A stretch of DNA of 64,000 nucleotides from Sphingomonas glacialis (GCF_006439055.1 NZ_RCZC01000004.1:312620-376619), one strand, 5' to 3'. Shown: positions 43,457 to 52,539, counted from the stretch's first letter. Program-made: numbers and translations. Notes: a model not told the origin generated them from the letters alone.

Positions 43457-44356
43457 TCAAGCGACCAACATGACCCGGGGGTTTGCAGCGCGGTCTTTCG
43501 GTCGCATCACCACGACCGTCTCGGGCTTGCCGACCTTACGGCCCAATTTGTCCCGGGCAGGGGTCTTGGGTACGACCTCGCGCACCTCGATCGAATAAGC
43601 CGGCATCTTATCCTCGAGAGCGATCTTCTTGAGCTGAGACTTCAGAGTTCGCAGCGGCGAGGTCGAACCGATTTTGGCTCCCAAAATCTCCAAGGGCATC
43701 TCATATTCTTCTTCGCGGCAGTAGCAGTGCGCCAGTTCGTATAAGCGACGCTCAATGGAACCCAGCCGGAAGTAATCGTTATGGTAATCATAAATCCGGC
43801 GGTCGCGCGAGACGGCGCGGACGAGCCAGTCGCAGAGTTGAACGCGCACTGGCATGAGTTGCTCGATCCCGCTGGCCGTCTCGCGGGTAGACGCCTGCGC
43901 TTCAGCGAACCAGGAGAAAAAGCCTCTCGTACCGATCGTACCAGTTTTGATGTTGGTTCGAATTTGCGTGCCCTGCAGCCGCCCGAGCGCTTCGATGAAA
44001 CGCTCGTAATCGCGCGACGACGGCCGAGCGACGCCGGTCGCACGAAAAAAGTCATGGGCATTGAACGTAAAGACGTTCTGAACATCTCCCGTTCTGCCGA
44101 GATGTTGCACCATGAGAGACAGCACGTAGATGAGGATTTCTTTATCCCACATCGTCGCAATGCCGCTCGAACTCGGCTTGATCTCGATTTTGACGCCGTC
44201 CATCTCGTAGGTCATCGCCTCCATTTGAGGCCGCTTCGCCAGCGAGAACAGCGGGAAGTCCATGATGCTTTGTTCGCCCCGAACTTTGCCGTGCAGCGGG
44301 CTGTCCAGATAATCGAACAGCTTTCCCTGGGTGAGGGCGACGTCTCGCGAATCCAT
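43457..44356 (-). CDS. repA: RepA-type replication initiator (RPA family)
   Basis: A 299-aa replication initiator of the alphaproteobacterial plasmid RepA (RPA) type: MDFPLFSLAKRP, IATMWDKEILIYVLSLM, FNAHDFFRATG, YERFIEALGRLQGTQIRTNI, IERRLYELAHCYC. ATG 44356 is chosen with GGGAG 7 nt upstream; a GTG lies 4 codons earlier. It should bind iterons and open the origin. Two inverted iteron copies (44433-44544) lie in its upstream region. Confidence 0.9.
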   Translation of the reverse strand: MDSRDVALTQGKLFDYLDSPLHGKVRGEQSIMDFPLFSLAKRPQMEAMTYEMDGVKIEIKPSSSGIATMWDKEILIYVLSLMVQHLGRTGDVQNVFTFNAHDFFRATGVARPSSRDYERFIEALGRLQGTQIRTNIKTGTIGTRGFFSWFAEAQASTRETASGIEQLMPVRVQLCDWLVRAVSRDRRIYDYHNDYFRLGSIERRLYELAHCYCREEEYEMPLEILGAKIGSTSPLRTLKSQLKKIALEDKMPAYSIEVREVVPKTPARDKLGRKVGKPETVVVMRPKDRAANPRVMLVA

Positions 44357-44432
44357 ATGAGCTCCCACCAGCGTGTTCAGGCAGCAGGTATATAGCGGAT
44401 CCAGTTCTATTCCGCAGTCGGATTAGCGACCG

Positions 44433-44544
44433 CGTTACCGATAGCACGAGGATTTGGAGCGATTTCACCCGCAAGTCGGAGTGCATTCCCACTTGGCCCC
44501 CGCACCATCTCCGGACCGTTCCTTCCGACTCGTGCTATCGGTAA
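44433..44544. repeat. two inverted iterons upstream of repA
   Basis: CGTGCTATCGGTAACG occurs on the minus strand at 44433-44448 and on the plus strand at 44529-44544. The same 16-mer forms the five-copy array at 46237-46381. Located 77-188 bp upstream of repA, fitting autoregulation or origin handcuffing. Confidence 0.8.
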
Positions 44545-44614
44545 CGCCGTGCGGGCAGACTGAATACCCACTCTTCAGTTCGGCTCTCAAGATGCTGTAA
44601 TAAATTAATAATAG

Positions 44615-45949
44615 TCACAGGGGTGCCGTTCCGCGGGTCACCAGACGCGCAATCATGCTTCCGATCGGCGTCGCTTCCGTGCCATCGGACAAGCCACGCA
44701 TCGCGATAACATAGCTGGCGTCCTTCAAGCCATGGAGCGTCCTCCCCAGGTTCAATTCGCCCTTTTCAGCCTTGCTGCTCATACCTCGGAGATACGCCCC
44801 AGGTCGCTGAACTTCCCCTCGACGATATTTCTGAATCGTCGCGATCACCGAGGCTGCCGCGCCCCGCGGCCCCATCACGCGGCAGGCCTCTTTGAACGCG
44901 TGGTTGCTGATCCCCGACTGGCCCGCAAGGCGTTCCGCCGTGGCGACCATCTCGCCCCAGGACCCATCTCGGTAGGGGAGATTCGAACAGAGTTCCGGCG
45001 CGATGGCCCTGATGAATGCGGGATCGACACCGTGCTTCGCCAGATCCTCCTCGATCGGAGTTTGAGAAGGACTGCGGTCGGCGTCCTCCTTTTCACTACT
45101 CAATTCCGCCAAGCTTCTACTGCTATCTGCTTTAGCAGATCGGAGGTGGTTTGTAGTTGTAGAGTGAGTGTCCTCAGCGTCATGCCAGCATGAACTATCT
45201 TCATAAACAGGGCACGTGTCGCTATCGACGATCTCAGCTGTGACGGCCTCGGCGAGACGCCGAGCTCGCTCTTCAAGCTGGTCCACACACGCCGACAGAA
45301 GGGCCTCGTCTCGCACACTTCGCATCTGGTCGGTCGCCATCAGCGCCAGCGCCACGTCATCGTCGGCCCTCAGATGGTGTAGGTCCGCGTCGAAGGCCGT
45401 CTGGGCGAGCGCCCGAATCTTCCGGCGGGCGGCCGCGAGGCGTTTCCGTAGAACCGTCAATGCCGCGTCCTCGGCTGCGCCCCTCGCGGCGCGAGCGATG
45501 AATTCCCGGAATCTGGTGCCGACCGGAGCGAGAACGATGCCGTAGGCCCAAGTAATGAAGCCATCCGCGCCGCGGCGCCCACCACGATGGCCGTTCGGAC
45601 TATCGATGAATCCAATCAGGCCGAACGCCTGAGCCTGTTTGAGAAGTTTTTGGACCTGCCGAACTGTCACACCCAGCTTTTGTGCGAGCAGGTCATTTGA
45701 CGGCCAAACTACCGGGATCCTGCCACCTTGCCAATCCTGCGGCTTCGTCCAGGCGAACAAAAGGTCGATAACCGAGACTACGCGCAGCGGAACGTCCATG
45801 TAGGGAGCAGCACGCTTGAGTGCCGCCAGCGCATGCGAAGGGGCCAGGCCGGTCTCGAGGCCACGAAAGGCGTCGATCAGCTTGGTTGCCTTAGCCGTAT
45901 GCTCGTCAAAGCGTCGTAACCCCCTGCCGGGGCTATGGACAGCAGCCAT
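44615..45949 (-). CDS. repC: RepC-type replication initiator
   Basis: A 444-aa RepC protein. The N-terminal RP-C winged-helix domain includes AAPYMDVPLRVVSVIDLLFAW, VVWPSNDLLAQKLGVTVRQVQ, LIGFIDSPNGHRGGRR; the C-terminal domain ends with GPRGAAASVIATIQKYRRG and PGAYLRGM. In repABC plasmids RepC initiates at an origin inside its own gene. Here it is not behind repA/repB partition genes. ATG 45949 is preceded by AGGGAG at a longish distance. Two different initiators side by side suggest a cointegrate replicon. Confidence 0.9.
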   Translation of the reverse strand: MAAVHSPGRGLRRFDEHTAKATKLIDAFRGLETGLAPSHALAALKRAAPYMDVPLRVVSVIDLLFAWTKPQDWQGGRIPVVWPSNDLLAQKLGVTVRQVQKLLKQAQAFGLIGFIDSPNGHRGGRRGADGFITWAYGIVLAPVGTRFREFIARAARGAAEDAALTVLRKRLAAARRKIRALAQTAFDADLHHLRADDDVALALMATDQMRSVRDEALLSACVDQLEERARRLAEAVTAEIVDSDTCPVYEDSSCWHDAEDTHSTTTNHLRSAKADSSRSLAELSSEKEDADRSPSQTPIEEDLAKHGVDPAFIRAIAPELCSNLPYRDGSWGEMVATAERLAGQSGISNHAFKEACRVMGPRGAAASVIATIQKYRRGEVQRPGAYLRGMSSKAEKGELNLGRTLHGLKDASYVIAMRGLSDGTEATPIGSMIARLVTRGTAPL

Positions 45950-46082
45950 CGTTCGGTTCTCCCTGGGGGGAGCCCGTGCAGACAAAGCAACACCGTGGCG
46001 CCGAGTGCGGCGCTTTGGGGTAGCAATTTGATGGGGCGCCAGCTAAGTGAGGGTTCTCACATCCGCCCTAGCAGGCGTCCCG

Positions 46083-46108
46083 AAAAGCCCGGCCTAGCGC
46101 CGGTTTTT
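46083..46108. terminator. bidirectional terminator upstream of repC
   Basis: AAAAGC-CCGGC-CTAGC-GCCGG-TTTTT: a GC stem (46089-46093 with 46099-46103) flanked by A- and T-runs. Confidence 0.55.
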
Positions 46109-46236
46109 CATGTCGGCACGGCGTCCCCTTTGATCGTTGTGACACCCGCCCGATTGGGCGGCGGCGATCCGGCATTGAGCCGCTCCGCAGGATCGATTGT
46201 TAAGGACCGCTGGCCATGGGGTCGTCGCCCGCGAAT

Positions 46237-46381
46237 CGTGCTATCGGTAACGGCGCGGTAGATAATCACGTGCTATCGGTAACGAAGCGTCGAGACGCGC
46301 TCGTGCTATCAGTAACGCCGTGGTGAGCGGGGCACGTGCTATCGGTAACGGCGTCGCCTTCGTCACGTGCTATCGATAACG
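46237..46381 (+). repeat. five direct iterons (origin candidate)
   Basis: Copies of CGTGCTATCGGTAACG start at 46237, 46269, 46302 (one mismatch), 46335 and 46366 (one mismatch), all on the plus strand, 31-33 bp apart (three helical turns). This is a typical initiator-binding iteron array. It is 290-430 bp upstream of repC; whether RepA or RepC binds is not shown. Confidence 0.9.
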
Positions 46382-46632
46382 GCGTGTGAATCGGCCGATT
46401 CGCGAGCTTGCGACGACATCGCTCGGACAATGACGCTGCCAGTCAGTTGATGGCGGTCACGACGATGGCGCTGCGGACCTTTTTCCGACACGTTCGTCCG
46501 AGCAGCGGCCGGGTTCAGGATCGTGAGGGACCGTGCAGGTCTTCCGACCTGACCAAGTGTTCATAGCGGCACGTGTCGAGCGCATCCTTGTAGACGAGCG
46601 CAACGAAAAATCTGGATCCCTCCAGTCGATTA

Positions 46633-47103
46633 TCAGTCTGATCTATACCCCTGGATGCGGAACTCAGCGATCTGTAGATCGAGCCACTGCTCCGCGGCAT
46701 CGAGGAGGGGAGGGAGGGTGCTTACAATCAAACGACGCCCATCCTCGGGATCGGTTTTCCTAATCAGGTAACCGAGCGCCTCGAGCGCCTCGATATGCCG
46801 CAAGGCGGTTGTGGTCGAGCCGCCGCTCAAATCGCACAATCGGGACACTGCGATATGGCGCCGTTCGCGGGCGGCAACGTATAATTCCAGTACCATATCC
46901 CAGCTTGGATCACTGAAGCGTACGCCGCGGAAGCACGCTTTTCGGCGACGGTGTCCTGCCAACACTGCCCGTGCGGCAGCCAGGCGATCCCGTGACAGGT
47001 CTTCGGGCAATTTTGGCATCGACAACAACGTGTCTTCGATCGCCTTGCGGGGGAGCCGTACGACGTAGTCGATCAGCTCGTCTCGTTGAGTTTCTGCACC
47101 CAT
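46633..47103 (-). CDS. MarR-like winged-helix regulator
   Basis: A 156-aa protein with a MarR-type winged helix at about residues 67-150: WDMVLELYVAARERRHIAV, SRLCDLSGGSTTTALRHIEA, GYLIRKTDPEDGRRLIVSTL. The N-terminal 60 residues are helical and basic. It lies alone beside the iterons and the degraded lux genes. Target unknown; plasmid copy control or quorum-sensing regulation are both possible. Confidence 0.75.
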   Translation of the reverse strand: MGAETQRDELIDYVVRLPRKAIEDTLLSMPKLPEDLSRDRLAAARAVLAGHRRRKACFRGVRFSDPSWDMVLELYVAARERRHIAVSRLCDLSGGSTTTALRHIEALEALGYLIRKTDPEDGRRLIVSTLPPLLDAAEQWLDLQIAEFRIQGYRSD

Positions 47104-47256
47104 AATCGTCTCAATCCATTTCGGATGTAAGGCTCGGCGTCCCGCGGCAGGCGGAAAGTCTCAAGCGCAAGAGCGCCAAGCGCAAGTTAGGCGTAGAGTC
47201 CGAGCCCCGTGTGATGGGGAAATAGCGATACCTGCGGGAGCAGGCACCGAAGATGC

Positions 47257-47615
47257 TCATGCAAGGGTGGGAAACTGCGACGCCCGCAGGCGTAGGGCAG
47301 AGGCGAAATGTTTGTCGGCATCGCCGTGCAAAATCAAGCAACGGGGACGCTGGTCGTCGAACCGATCGATCCCGAATTCGCCATCAGCAATTGGCAAATT
47401 CCATCTCAGCAGATCACCGAATACACCGCTTCGTGGGGCAAACGTTCCGCGCAACGCCCTATCGTCTCTGGTAGTCAGCGCTGAAGCATGCAGTGCGAGC
47501 ATAAACGACCTCCAAGAGTGTAGAGGCCCTCAAATTCACCATTGGCTCGGTCGGCGATATACCAAGAAATGGGGTGGCTCAGGATTTCAGGATATCCGAG
47601 AAGCTGATCGAGCCA
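47257..47615 (-). pseudogene. degraded inverted duplicate of the luxR-luxI junction
   Basis: The minus strand carries the last residues of a LuxR (SISFSDILKS, stop at 47579), the same intergenic spacer as at 49409-49485 (CTTGGTATATCG shared) and a luxI start at ATG 47502 (GGAGGTCG upstream). LuxI homology (FGDLLRWNLPIADG, GIDRFDDQ) covers about 75 residues, then stops at 47257 with no acyl-synthase C-terminus. It is inverted relative to the intact copy at 48.7-50.1 kb. Confidence 0.8.
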
Positions 47616-48658
47616 TAAAATAATACCCTGCACCGCAGGGCCGGAACGGATAGGAGGAGCTGCGCGCTGCGCAGCGTGCGACCCGCCGCGGCGGGACTGC
47701 AGGGCAGCGACGCCCAGCTCCGCCTTTTCGAGAGCCGGAGGCCAGCGTCATCGCTCGGGCGATGTCCGCAACACCGCAGCGCGCGGCGCTGCTCAGCTCC
47801 CTCGGAGCTGCACAAGTACGCACTCTCGAATCCGGTCGCCCGGTCCGGCGGCGTGCGCGCGGGCCTGTGGGCCAGCCGCCGCCGGACCCTCCGGCCGGAT
47901 CGAGTGTGCCACGCGGAAGCAAAGACGCTGCGACCCCTGGCGGCTTCGCAGAAGTCCGCCAGTGCGCGCTCAATTGATCCCCGCGTTCCGCTTCACGCGG
48001 ACATGCGCGCTTCGCGTCCGGTGGCTGCCATCAGAACGAACTGAGACGCGTAAGCGGCTCGGCGACGCTAATGTGCCGTAGAGCAAGGCCGCACGGCAGC
48101 GCGGGACGCAAACGATGACTTCACTTAAGAGCTGCCTAGCCTCGAGCAAGTCCCTGCGCGCCATGGTACAAGGGCGGCAATCCGTCTCTTGATCCTTCAG
48201 AATACGCGCATTTGGCCCGATGCAGGTGATGAAATCGAGCACTTCAAGGTCCCGCAACGCCTTTCACGATCGCGCCTGGCGTTCACGTCGGCATCGCTTA
48301 CCTTACCAGAAATACGGAAGATGGGAGAGGAAGGGCTGAAGGACCCGCGCCGAGAAACGGGATACCGAGTACCGCATCTTCAACCATCATGGCTCCGACG
48401 GCCAAGGGCCAACGCCATCGCTCTGAAGGTAAGAATCCAGTACTCATGGCAACCTGATCCCCTTTAAAGGTTTATCCGATATGCATTGTTTAGTATGATT
48501 TCTTAGATGGTTGTCGAATCGTTCGATGCCGATATAGCAGAGCTGACCTGACACTCAGCCGCTGTGCCGATCGTGAGGAATCGGTCCGCAGTCGGCACAG
48601 ATGGACGCGGCGCAGTCCCGGCAGGTTGAGACCGCCCCTGCTCGCGATTACACATTCG
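47616..48658. other. intergenic stretch with palindromes, no supported gene
   Basis: About 1 kb between the lux remnant and luxR. GGAGCTG (47656-47662) and CAGCTCC (47715-47721) flank CCCGCCGCGGCGGG, and AGGGCAGCGACGC then CTCCGCC recalls the structure upstream of ardC. The rest has no coding character on either strand. Confidence 0.4.
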
Positions 48659-49408
48659 ATGCCGAGACTTGCGATAGCCGATGGGTTTGTGCAGCACGCC
48701 CGGAGCGCTGAGACCCTCGATCAACTGCACTGCAGCTTGATCCAATGCTGCGCCGATATGAACCTACGGTATTTTGCCCTCCTCCATCATGTGGATTTTG
48801 CTCGAGCTGGCGCTGAAGTCGTTCGCCTGCACAATTATCCAGCTTCGTGGCAGGGTTGGTTCGATGAAAACAGACTTGGAACATCTGATCCCGTTCTCCG
48901 CGCAAGCCATTCCGCGAGTATAGGGTTTCCGTGGTCCGCTGTCCCTCGCATGATCAAGCTCACCGCCGCTGATCAAAGTGTTCTTTCCCAGGCAAGAATC
49001 GTCGGAATCGGCGACGGCTTTACCGTACCCGTGCACGTCCCAGGCGAAATCAACGGCTCCTGTTCGTTTGCGGTCCCAGTCGGCGAGGAATTCCCCACCT
49101 CGCTCTACCCCATTGCGCAGCTTATCGGCGGCTTCGCCTTCGAGGCGGCCAGGAGGATTTCCCACCGTCGGGGTATGTGGACGGTTGGCCGGCCGACTCT
49201 GACCGATCGCCAAATTGACTGCGTCCTCTGGGCGGCGCGGGGCAAGACCGATCTCGAGATCTCCATTATCTTGGGGATCAGTCATGAGACCGTGATCCAG
49301 CACCTCAAAATGGCGCGCGAACGTTATGGCGTGCAGAAGCGGGCGATGCTCGCGGTCAGGGCTTTGTTTGATGGCCTGATCAGCTTTTCGGACATCCTTA
49401 AATTCTAA
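48659..49408 (+). CDS. LuxR-type acyl-homoserine-lactone receptor/regulator
   Basis: A 249-aa LuxR protein. The autoinducer-binding domain has the conserved Y, W, D-P and W pattern (LHNYPASWQGWF, SDPVLRASHSASIGFPW); the C-terminal GerE HTH is LTDRQIDCVLWAARGKTD, ISIILGISHETVIQHLKMAR. ATG 48659 is preferred over a TTG 11 codons earlier. It should sense the signal made by the adjacent LuxI and regulate this locus. No lux box was recognised. Confidence 0.88.
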   Translation: MPRLAIADGFVQHARSAETLDQLHCSLIQCCADMNLRYFALLHHVDFARAGAEVVRLHNYPASWQGWFDENRLGTSDPVLRASHSASIGFPWSAVPRMIKLTAADQSVLSQARIVGIGDGFTVPVHVPGEINGSCSFAVPVGEEFPTSLYPIAQLIGGFAFEAARRISHRRGMWTVGRPTLTDRQIDCVLWAARGKTDLEISIILGISHETVIQHLKMARERYGVQKRAMLAVRALFDGLISFSDILKF

Positions 49409-49485
49409 CCTATCCCCAGAACTTGGTATATCGGCGGACGAGCCAATGATGAATTTGAGTGTCTCCACAGTCCCGGAGGTCGCTC

Positions 49486-50109
49486 ATGGTCGCACTGCTC
49501 ACTTCAACGCTGGCTACCGGCGAGGATGCGGCGCTGCGTGCAATGTTTGCCGCGCGAAAGAGCGTGTTCGTGGATTTGTTAAAATGGAATTTGCCGATTG
49601 CTGATGGCAAGTTCGAGATCGACCAGTTCGACGACCAACACGCGCGGTATTTGATACTGCTGAGCGATGCGGGCAATCATCTCGCCTCTGCCCGCCTCCT
49701 GCCGACCAACCGCCCACACATCCTTAGCACGCTTTTCCCCGAACTTTGCGAAGGCGCCGTTCCTAGCGATGCTGCGAGCTTCGAAATCACGCGCTTCTGT
49801 ATCGATCGCTCGCTGCAGGCCGAGCAGCGGCGAAAGGTGCGTCACCAGCTCGTCACCGCGATAGTCGAGCACGCCCTTTCGGATGGAATTCGGCGCTACA
49901 CGGCCGTCACCGACATGGCTTTCCTGCAGCAGGTCCTGAGCTTCGGATGGGAATGCAGGCCACTTGGTCTGCCCGTCGCCAACAAGACCGGAATGATCGG
50001 CGCGCTCGAGATCGGGATCGATGCCGTTACGCCGACGCATCTGGCCCGGACCGGCATGTGGTCGCCGGTCCCAGCAATCGGCTCTCTCTCCAGACGCGTT
50101 GCCGCGTGA
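49486..50109 (+). CDS. LuxI-type acyl-homoserine-lactone synthase
   Basis: A 207-aa LuxI synthase. Conserved residues are present: FAARKSVFVDLLKWNLP (R, F, W), FEIDQFDDQHARYLI (D-x-x-D), SARLLPTNRPHIL (R) and FEITRFCIDRSL (E, R). GGAGG lies 6 nt before ATG 49486. It makes an N-acyl-homoserine lactone from SAM and acyl-ACP; chain type cannot be read here. The remnant at 47257 derives from a second copy. Confidence 0.9.
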   Translation: MVALLTSTLATGEDAALRAMFAARKSVFVDLLKWNLPIADGKFEIDQFDDQHARYLILLSDAGNHLASARLLPTNRPHILSTLFPELCEGAVPSDAASFEITRFCIDRSLQAEQRRKVRHQLVTAIVEHALSDGIRRYTAVTDMAFLQQVLSFGWECRPLGLPVANKTGMIGALEIGIDAVTPTHLARTGMWSPVPAIGSLSRRVAA

Positions 50110-50120
50110 AAGGATACATA

Positions 50121-51020
50121 ATGTTCACAACCGATACCAAGACCGCCGCCTCGCTCCAAGGCTTTGAGGCCGCTTCGGCGGCGCTACACGGCGAAGGCTG
50201 GTGCCTATTACCCGGTCTGATGCCGAACTTGCATGTTGAAGCCCTGGCGAACGACTTGAACCCGATTTTCGACGCCACGCCGTTTTGCCAGGGCGACTTT
50301 TACGGCAACAAGACGAAGCGCTTCGGAAGCCTCTTGCGACGTTCCGCGCATGCGGCGACCTTCGTCCAACACCCGCTGATCCTGGCTTTGGTGCAGGAAG
50401 CGCTCGGCGCATATTGCGACACGATTCAGCTCAACCTCGCTCAGGCGATCGAGCTCTATCCGAGCGCGCCAGTTCAGTTTCCCCACCGGGATCAAGACAT
50501 GTGGCAGGGCGCCAAAGGCGAGGTCGAATATCTTGTAAACGTGATGTGGCCTCTCACACCCTTCACGCGATCGAACGGCGGCACGATCATCTATCCTGAA
50601 TCACATGGTTCGGCAGCTCTCGTGGAAAAGGACCCAGCGGGTTCATTGGTCGCAGCGTGCGACCCCGGGTCCGCCATAGTGTTCCTCGGGTCGACCTTGC
50701 ACGGAGCCGGTTCGAACCGGACAGAGACGACGCGGCGAGCGATCGTGGTGAGCTATTGCCTAGGCTGGCTGAAGCCTTACGAGAATCAGTGGCTGGCATA
50801 CCCGCCCGCCATCGCTCGGTCATTCCCACCCGACCTCGCCGCCTTGGTTGGGTATACGCAGCATCGCCCCAATCTCGGCAATTACGAAGGCGTTTCGCCC
50901 GCGATTTTGCTCCAGGATCAGGTTCCAGAGCATATCGCGGCAATCGATGCGCTCCGGCCCGAGCATATCGAGATCGTCGCGGCACACCGCCGTTCCCAAA
51001 AGATTGAAGGGCGGCCATGA
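50121..51020 (+). CDS. phytanoyl-CoA dioxygenase-family (PhyH) oxygenase
   Basis: A 299-aa Fe(II)/2-oxoglutarate dioxygenase. Iron ligands fit HRDQD (H-x-D) near residue 122 and HGAG near 194; RRAIVVSYC supplies the 2OG-binding Arg. It starts 12 nt after luxI with AAGGA upstream. PhyH genes directly downstream of luxI recur in sphingomonads; the substrate is unknown. It may modify the signal or a cargo metabolite. Confidence 0.85.
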   Translation: MFTTDTKTAASLQGFEAASAALHGEGWCLLPGLMPNLHVEALANDLNPIFDATPFCQGDFYGNKTKRFGSLLRRSAHAATFVQHPLILALVQEALGAYCDTIQLNLAQAIELYPSAPVQFPHRDQDMWQGAKGEVEYLVNVMWPLTPFTRSNGGTIIYPESHGSAALVEKDPAGSLVAACDPGSAIVFLGSTLHGAGSNRTETTRRAIVVSYCLGWLKPYENQWLAYPPAIARSFPPDLAALVGYTQHRPNLGNYEGVSPAILLQDQVPEHIAAIDALRPEHIEIVAAHRRSQKIEGRP

Positions 51021-51604
51021 GTCCCGTCAACGCGATGGAGCGCAGTTACAGCCCGATAAAGGAAATGCTTCGTCGCGGCGTTTTCAAGCCCGGCGCACGT
51101 CTGGAAGCGAACCGCTTGGCGAACGAACTAGGCGTCAGCATGACCCCTGTTCGCGACGTCCTCCATCAACTTGCAGGGGAGCGATTGGTCGAGGCCAGAA
51201 TTGGCAACGGATTTCACGTGCCGCGCCTCTCGGAAGGCGCTCTGCGAGACCTTTACGAGTGGAACGCAGCCCTGATGACGTCCGCCACGCGGAGCATCGA
51301 TATCGAAGTCTTGCGAGCCTTTGAAAGCCCGGACATTCCGGCCTCAGATCGCTTCGCTGCCTTTGTCGCGCATATCGCCGCATCGACATCGAATAGCGAG
51401 ATCGGGATAGCACTCTGCAACGCGAGCGATCGGCTTCATCCGTTTCGGGTTGTGGAAGCTGAGATATTTGCCGACGTGGATGACGAACTTGCTTCGCTTC
51501 TAATCCACGGGAAGGAAAATGCCGATGCGATCCGTCGGTTTCACGTACGTCGCATCCGCGTATCTGCAGAGCTTTTGCGTCTACGCGAGCGTCCCAGAAT
51601 ATAA
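51017..51604 (+). CDS. GntR-family transcriptional regulator
   Basis: A 195-aa protein with a GntR winged helix (EMLRRGVFKPGARLEANRLA, ELGVSMTPVRDVLHQLAGE, RIGNGFHVPRL) and a helical FCD-like C-terminal domain that looks short. Its ATG overlaps the phyH stop. It sits directly before the lasso operon, so it is the best candidate regulator of that operon, placing it in the quorum-sensing transcript. Confidence 0.82.
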   Translation: MSPVNAMERSYSPIKEMLRRGVFKPGARLEANRLANELGVSMTPVRDVLHQLAGERLVEARIGNGFHVPRLSEGALRDLYEWNAALMTSATRSIDIEVLRAFESPDIPASDRFAAFVAHIAASTSNSEIGIALCNASDRLHPFRVVEAEIFADVDDELASLLIHGKENADAIRRFHVRRIRVSAELLRLRERPRI

Positions 51605-51693
51605 GTCAAATATAGCCCTATTATAATATTCTTATAATGCACGGCCCGGATCACTCTGACTTCGCCGCAATGATGCGGCTCAGGAGATATGAC
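51605..51693 (+). promoter_or_regulatory. AT-rich promoter and RBS of the lasso operon
   Basis: The region is AT-rich against the surrounding GC-rich DNA, with two TATAAT -10 candidates (51622-51627, 51633-51638). GGAG at 51682-51685 sets the precursor start at 51694. No clear -35 box was fixed. Confidence 0.5.
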
Positions 51694-51831
51694 ATGGACC
51701 GTGATACCAACGACGACGTCCTCAACCTCATCGATCTCGGGATCGCCAGCGTCGAAACCCAGGGAATCGGATTCGGCGGCCAGGACCGCGTCGGCCAGTT
51801 GAATACCGCGATGCTCAGCGACGACGACTGA
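51694..51831 (+). CDS. lasso peptide precursor
   Basis: A 45-aa peptide. The leader is MDRDTNDDVLNLIDLGIASV plus ETQ, with Thr at position -2 as needed by the leader peptidase. The core is 22 residues: GIGFGGQD, then RVGQLNTAMLSDDD. Gly1 and Asp8 can form the 8-residue isopeptide ring; the ring matches the benenodin-type pattern G-x-G-F-G-x-x-D. Followed by B and C genes. A longer frame starting at 51637 is rejected because the ribosome site and leader fit 51694. Confidence 0.88.
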   Translation: MDRDTNDDVLNLIDLGIASVETQGIGFGGQDRVGQLNTAMLSDDD

Positions 51832-51882
51832 CACGTGCTGCCGGCGCGGCATCGTCCGCGCCGGCGCATTTGGCGCAATCCC

Positions 51883-52539
51883 ATGGCCTCGTTCTGGCAG
51901 ATACTCCCGCATGCATCTGCGTGCATCACCGGTAACCGGGTGTTCCTGCTGGACGTACGGCAGGATCGCTATCTCCTGGTGCCACCATCGATCGAAGGCA
52001 CCGTCAGAGATTGGCTGACATTTGGAGGTCCTGTCACGGCCCCGGTCAGCCTGACAGATCTCCTGCGAAGCGCCGGTTCGCTCCGCGCACGAGACCCGGA
52101 ACCGAGCAACTTGGAGTGCCAGACCGTCATGATTCCTCAAGCACTCGCGCCTTCAGATGTGTCGCCTTCGGTTTCAATCGGGGCGATCGCGCGAACATGG
52201 CATCTCACATTGTCCACGTCGCTCGCCCTGCGGCGGTACTCGCTGATGTCGCTCCTGGCTTGCGATCGCGGCATTCCCGATATCGAGGATGCACGCGTTC
52301 AGAAGAGGATCGCTCACATCTACGATGCAGCAAGATCGAGCGTGCCGGTGCCACGTCGTTGCCTGCTGGATTCTTTGGCTTTGAGACGATGGATGAGAGA
52401 GGCGGGCCAATACCCTTCGTTGGTTTTCGGTATCACGGAGGTGCCCTTTTCGGCCCATTGCTGGCTCCAGAATGGTACCGCCGTCCTGAACGACCAATTA
52501 GATCAGGTTTCCCGTTTCACGCCGATCCTCGTCGTATGA
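51883..52539 (+). CDS. lasso peptide B protein (RRE plus leader protease)
   Basis: A 218-aa protein. The N-terminal PqqD-like RRE (about residues 1-85; CITGNRVFLLDVRQDRYLLV) binds the leader; the C-terminal transglutaminase-like protease has Cys160 (PRRCLLDSLALRRW), His192 (FSAHCWL) and Asp204 or 207 (VLNDQLDQVS). It cleaves the leader after Gln(-1). ATG 51883 is chosen; a GTG at 51835 is an alternative. The stop overlaps the C gene start. Confidence 0.88.
   Translation: MASFWQILPHASACITGNRVFLLDVRQDRYLLVPPSIEGTVRDWLTFGGPVTAPVSLTDLLRSAGSLRARDPEPSNLECQTVMIPQALAPSDVSPSVSIGAIARTWHLTLSTSLALRRYSLMSLLACDRGIPDIEDARVQKRIAHIYDAARSSVPVPRRCLLDSLALRRWMREAGQYPSLVFGITEVPFSAHCWLQNGTAVLNDQLDQVSRFTPILVV

Noticed and set aside
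47579..48467. several ORFs of 70-130 codons on both strands
   Set aside because: GC-rich palindromic DNA opens all frames; none has motifs or a proper start, apart from the LuxR tail at the left end.
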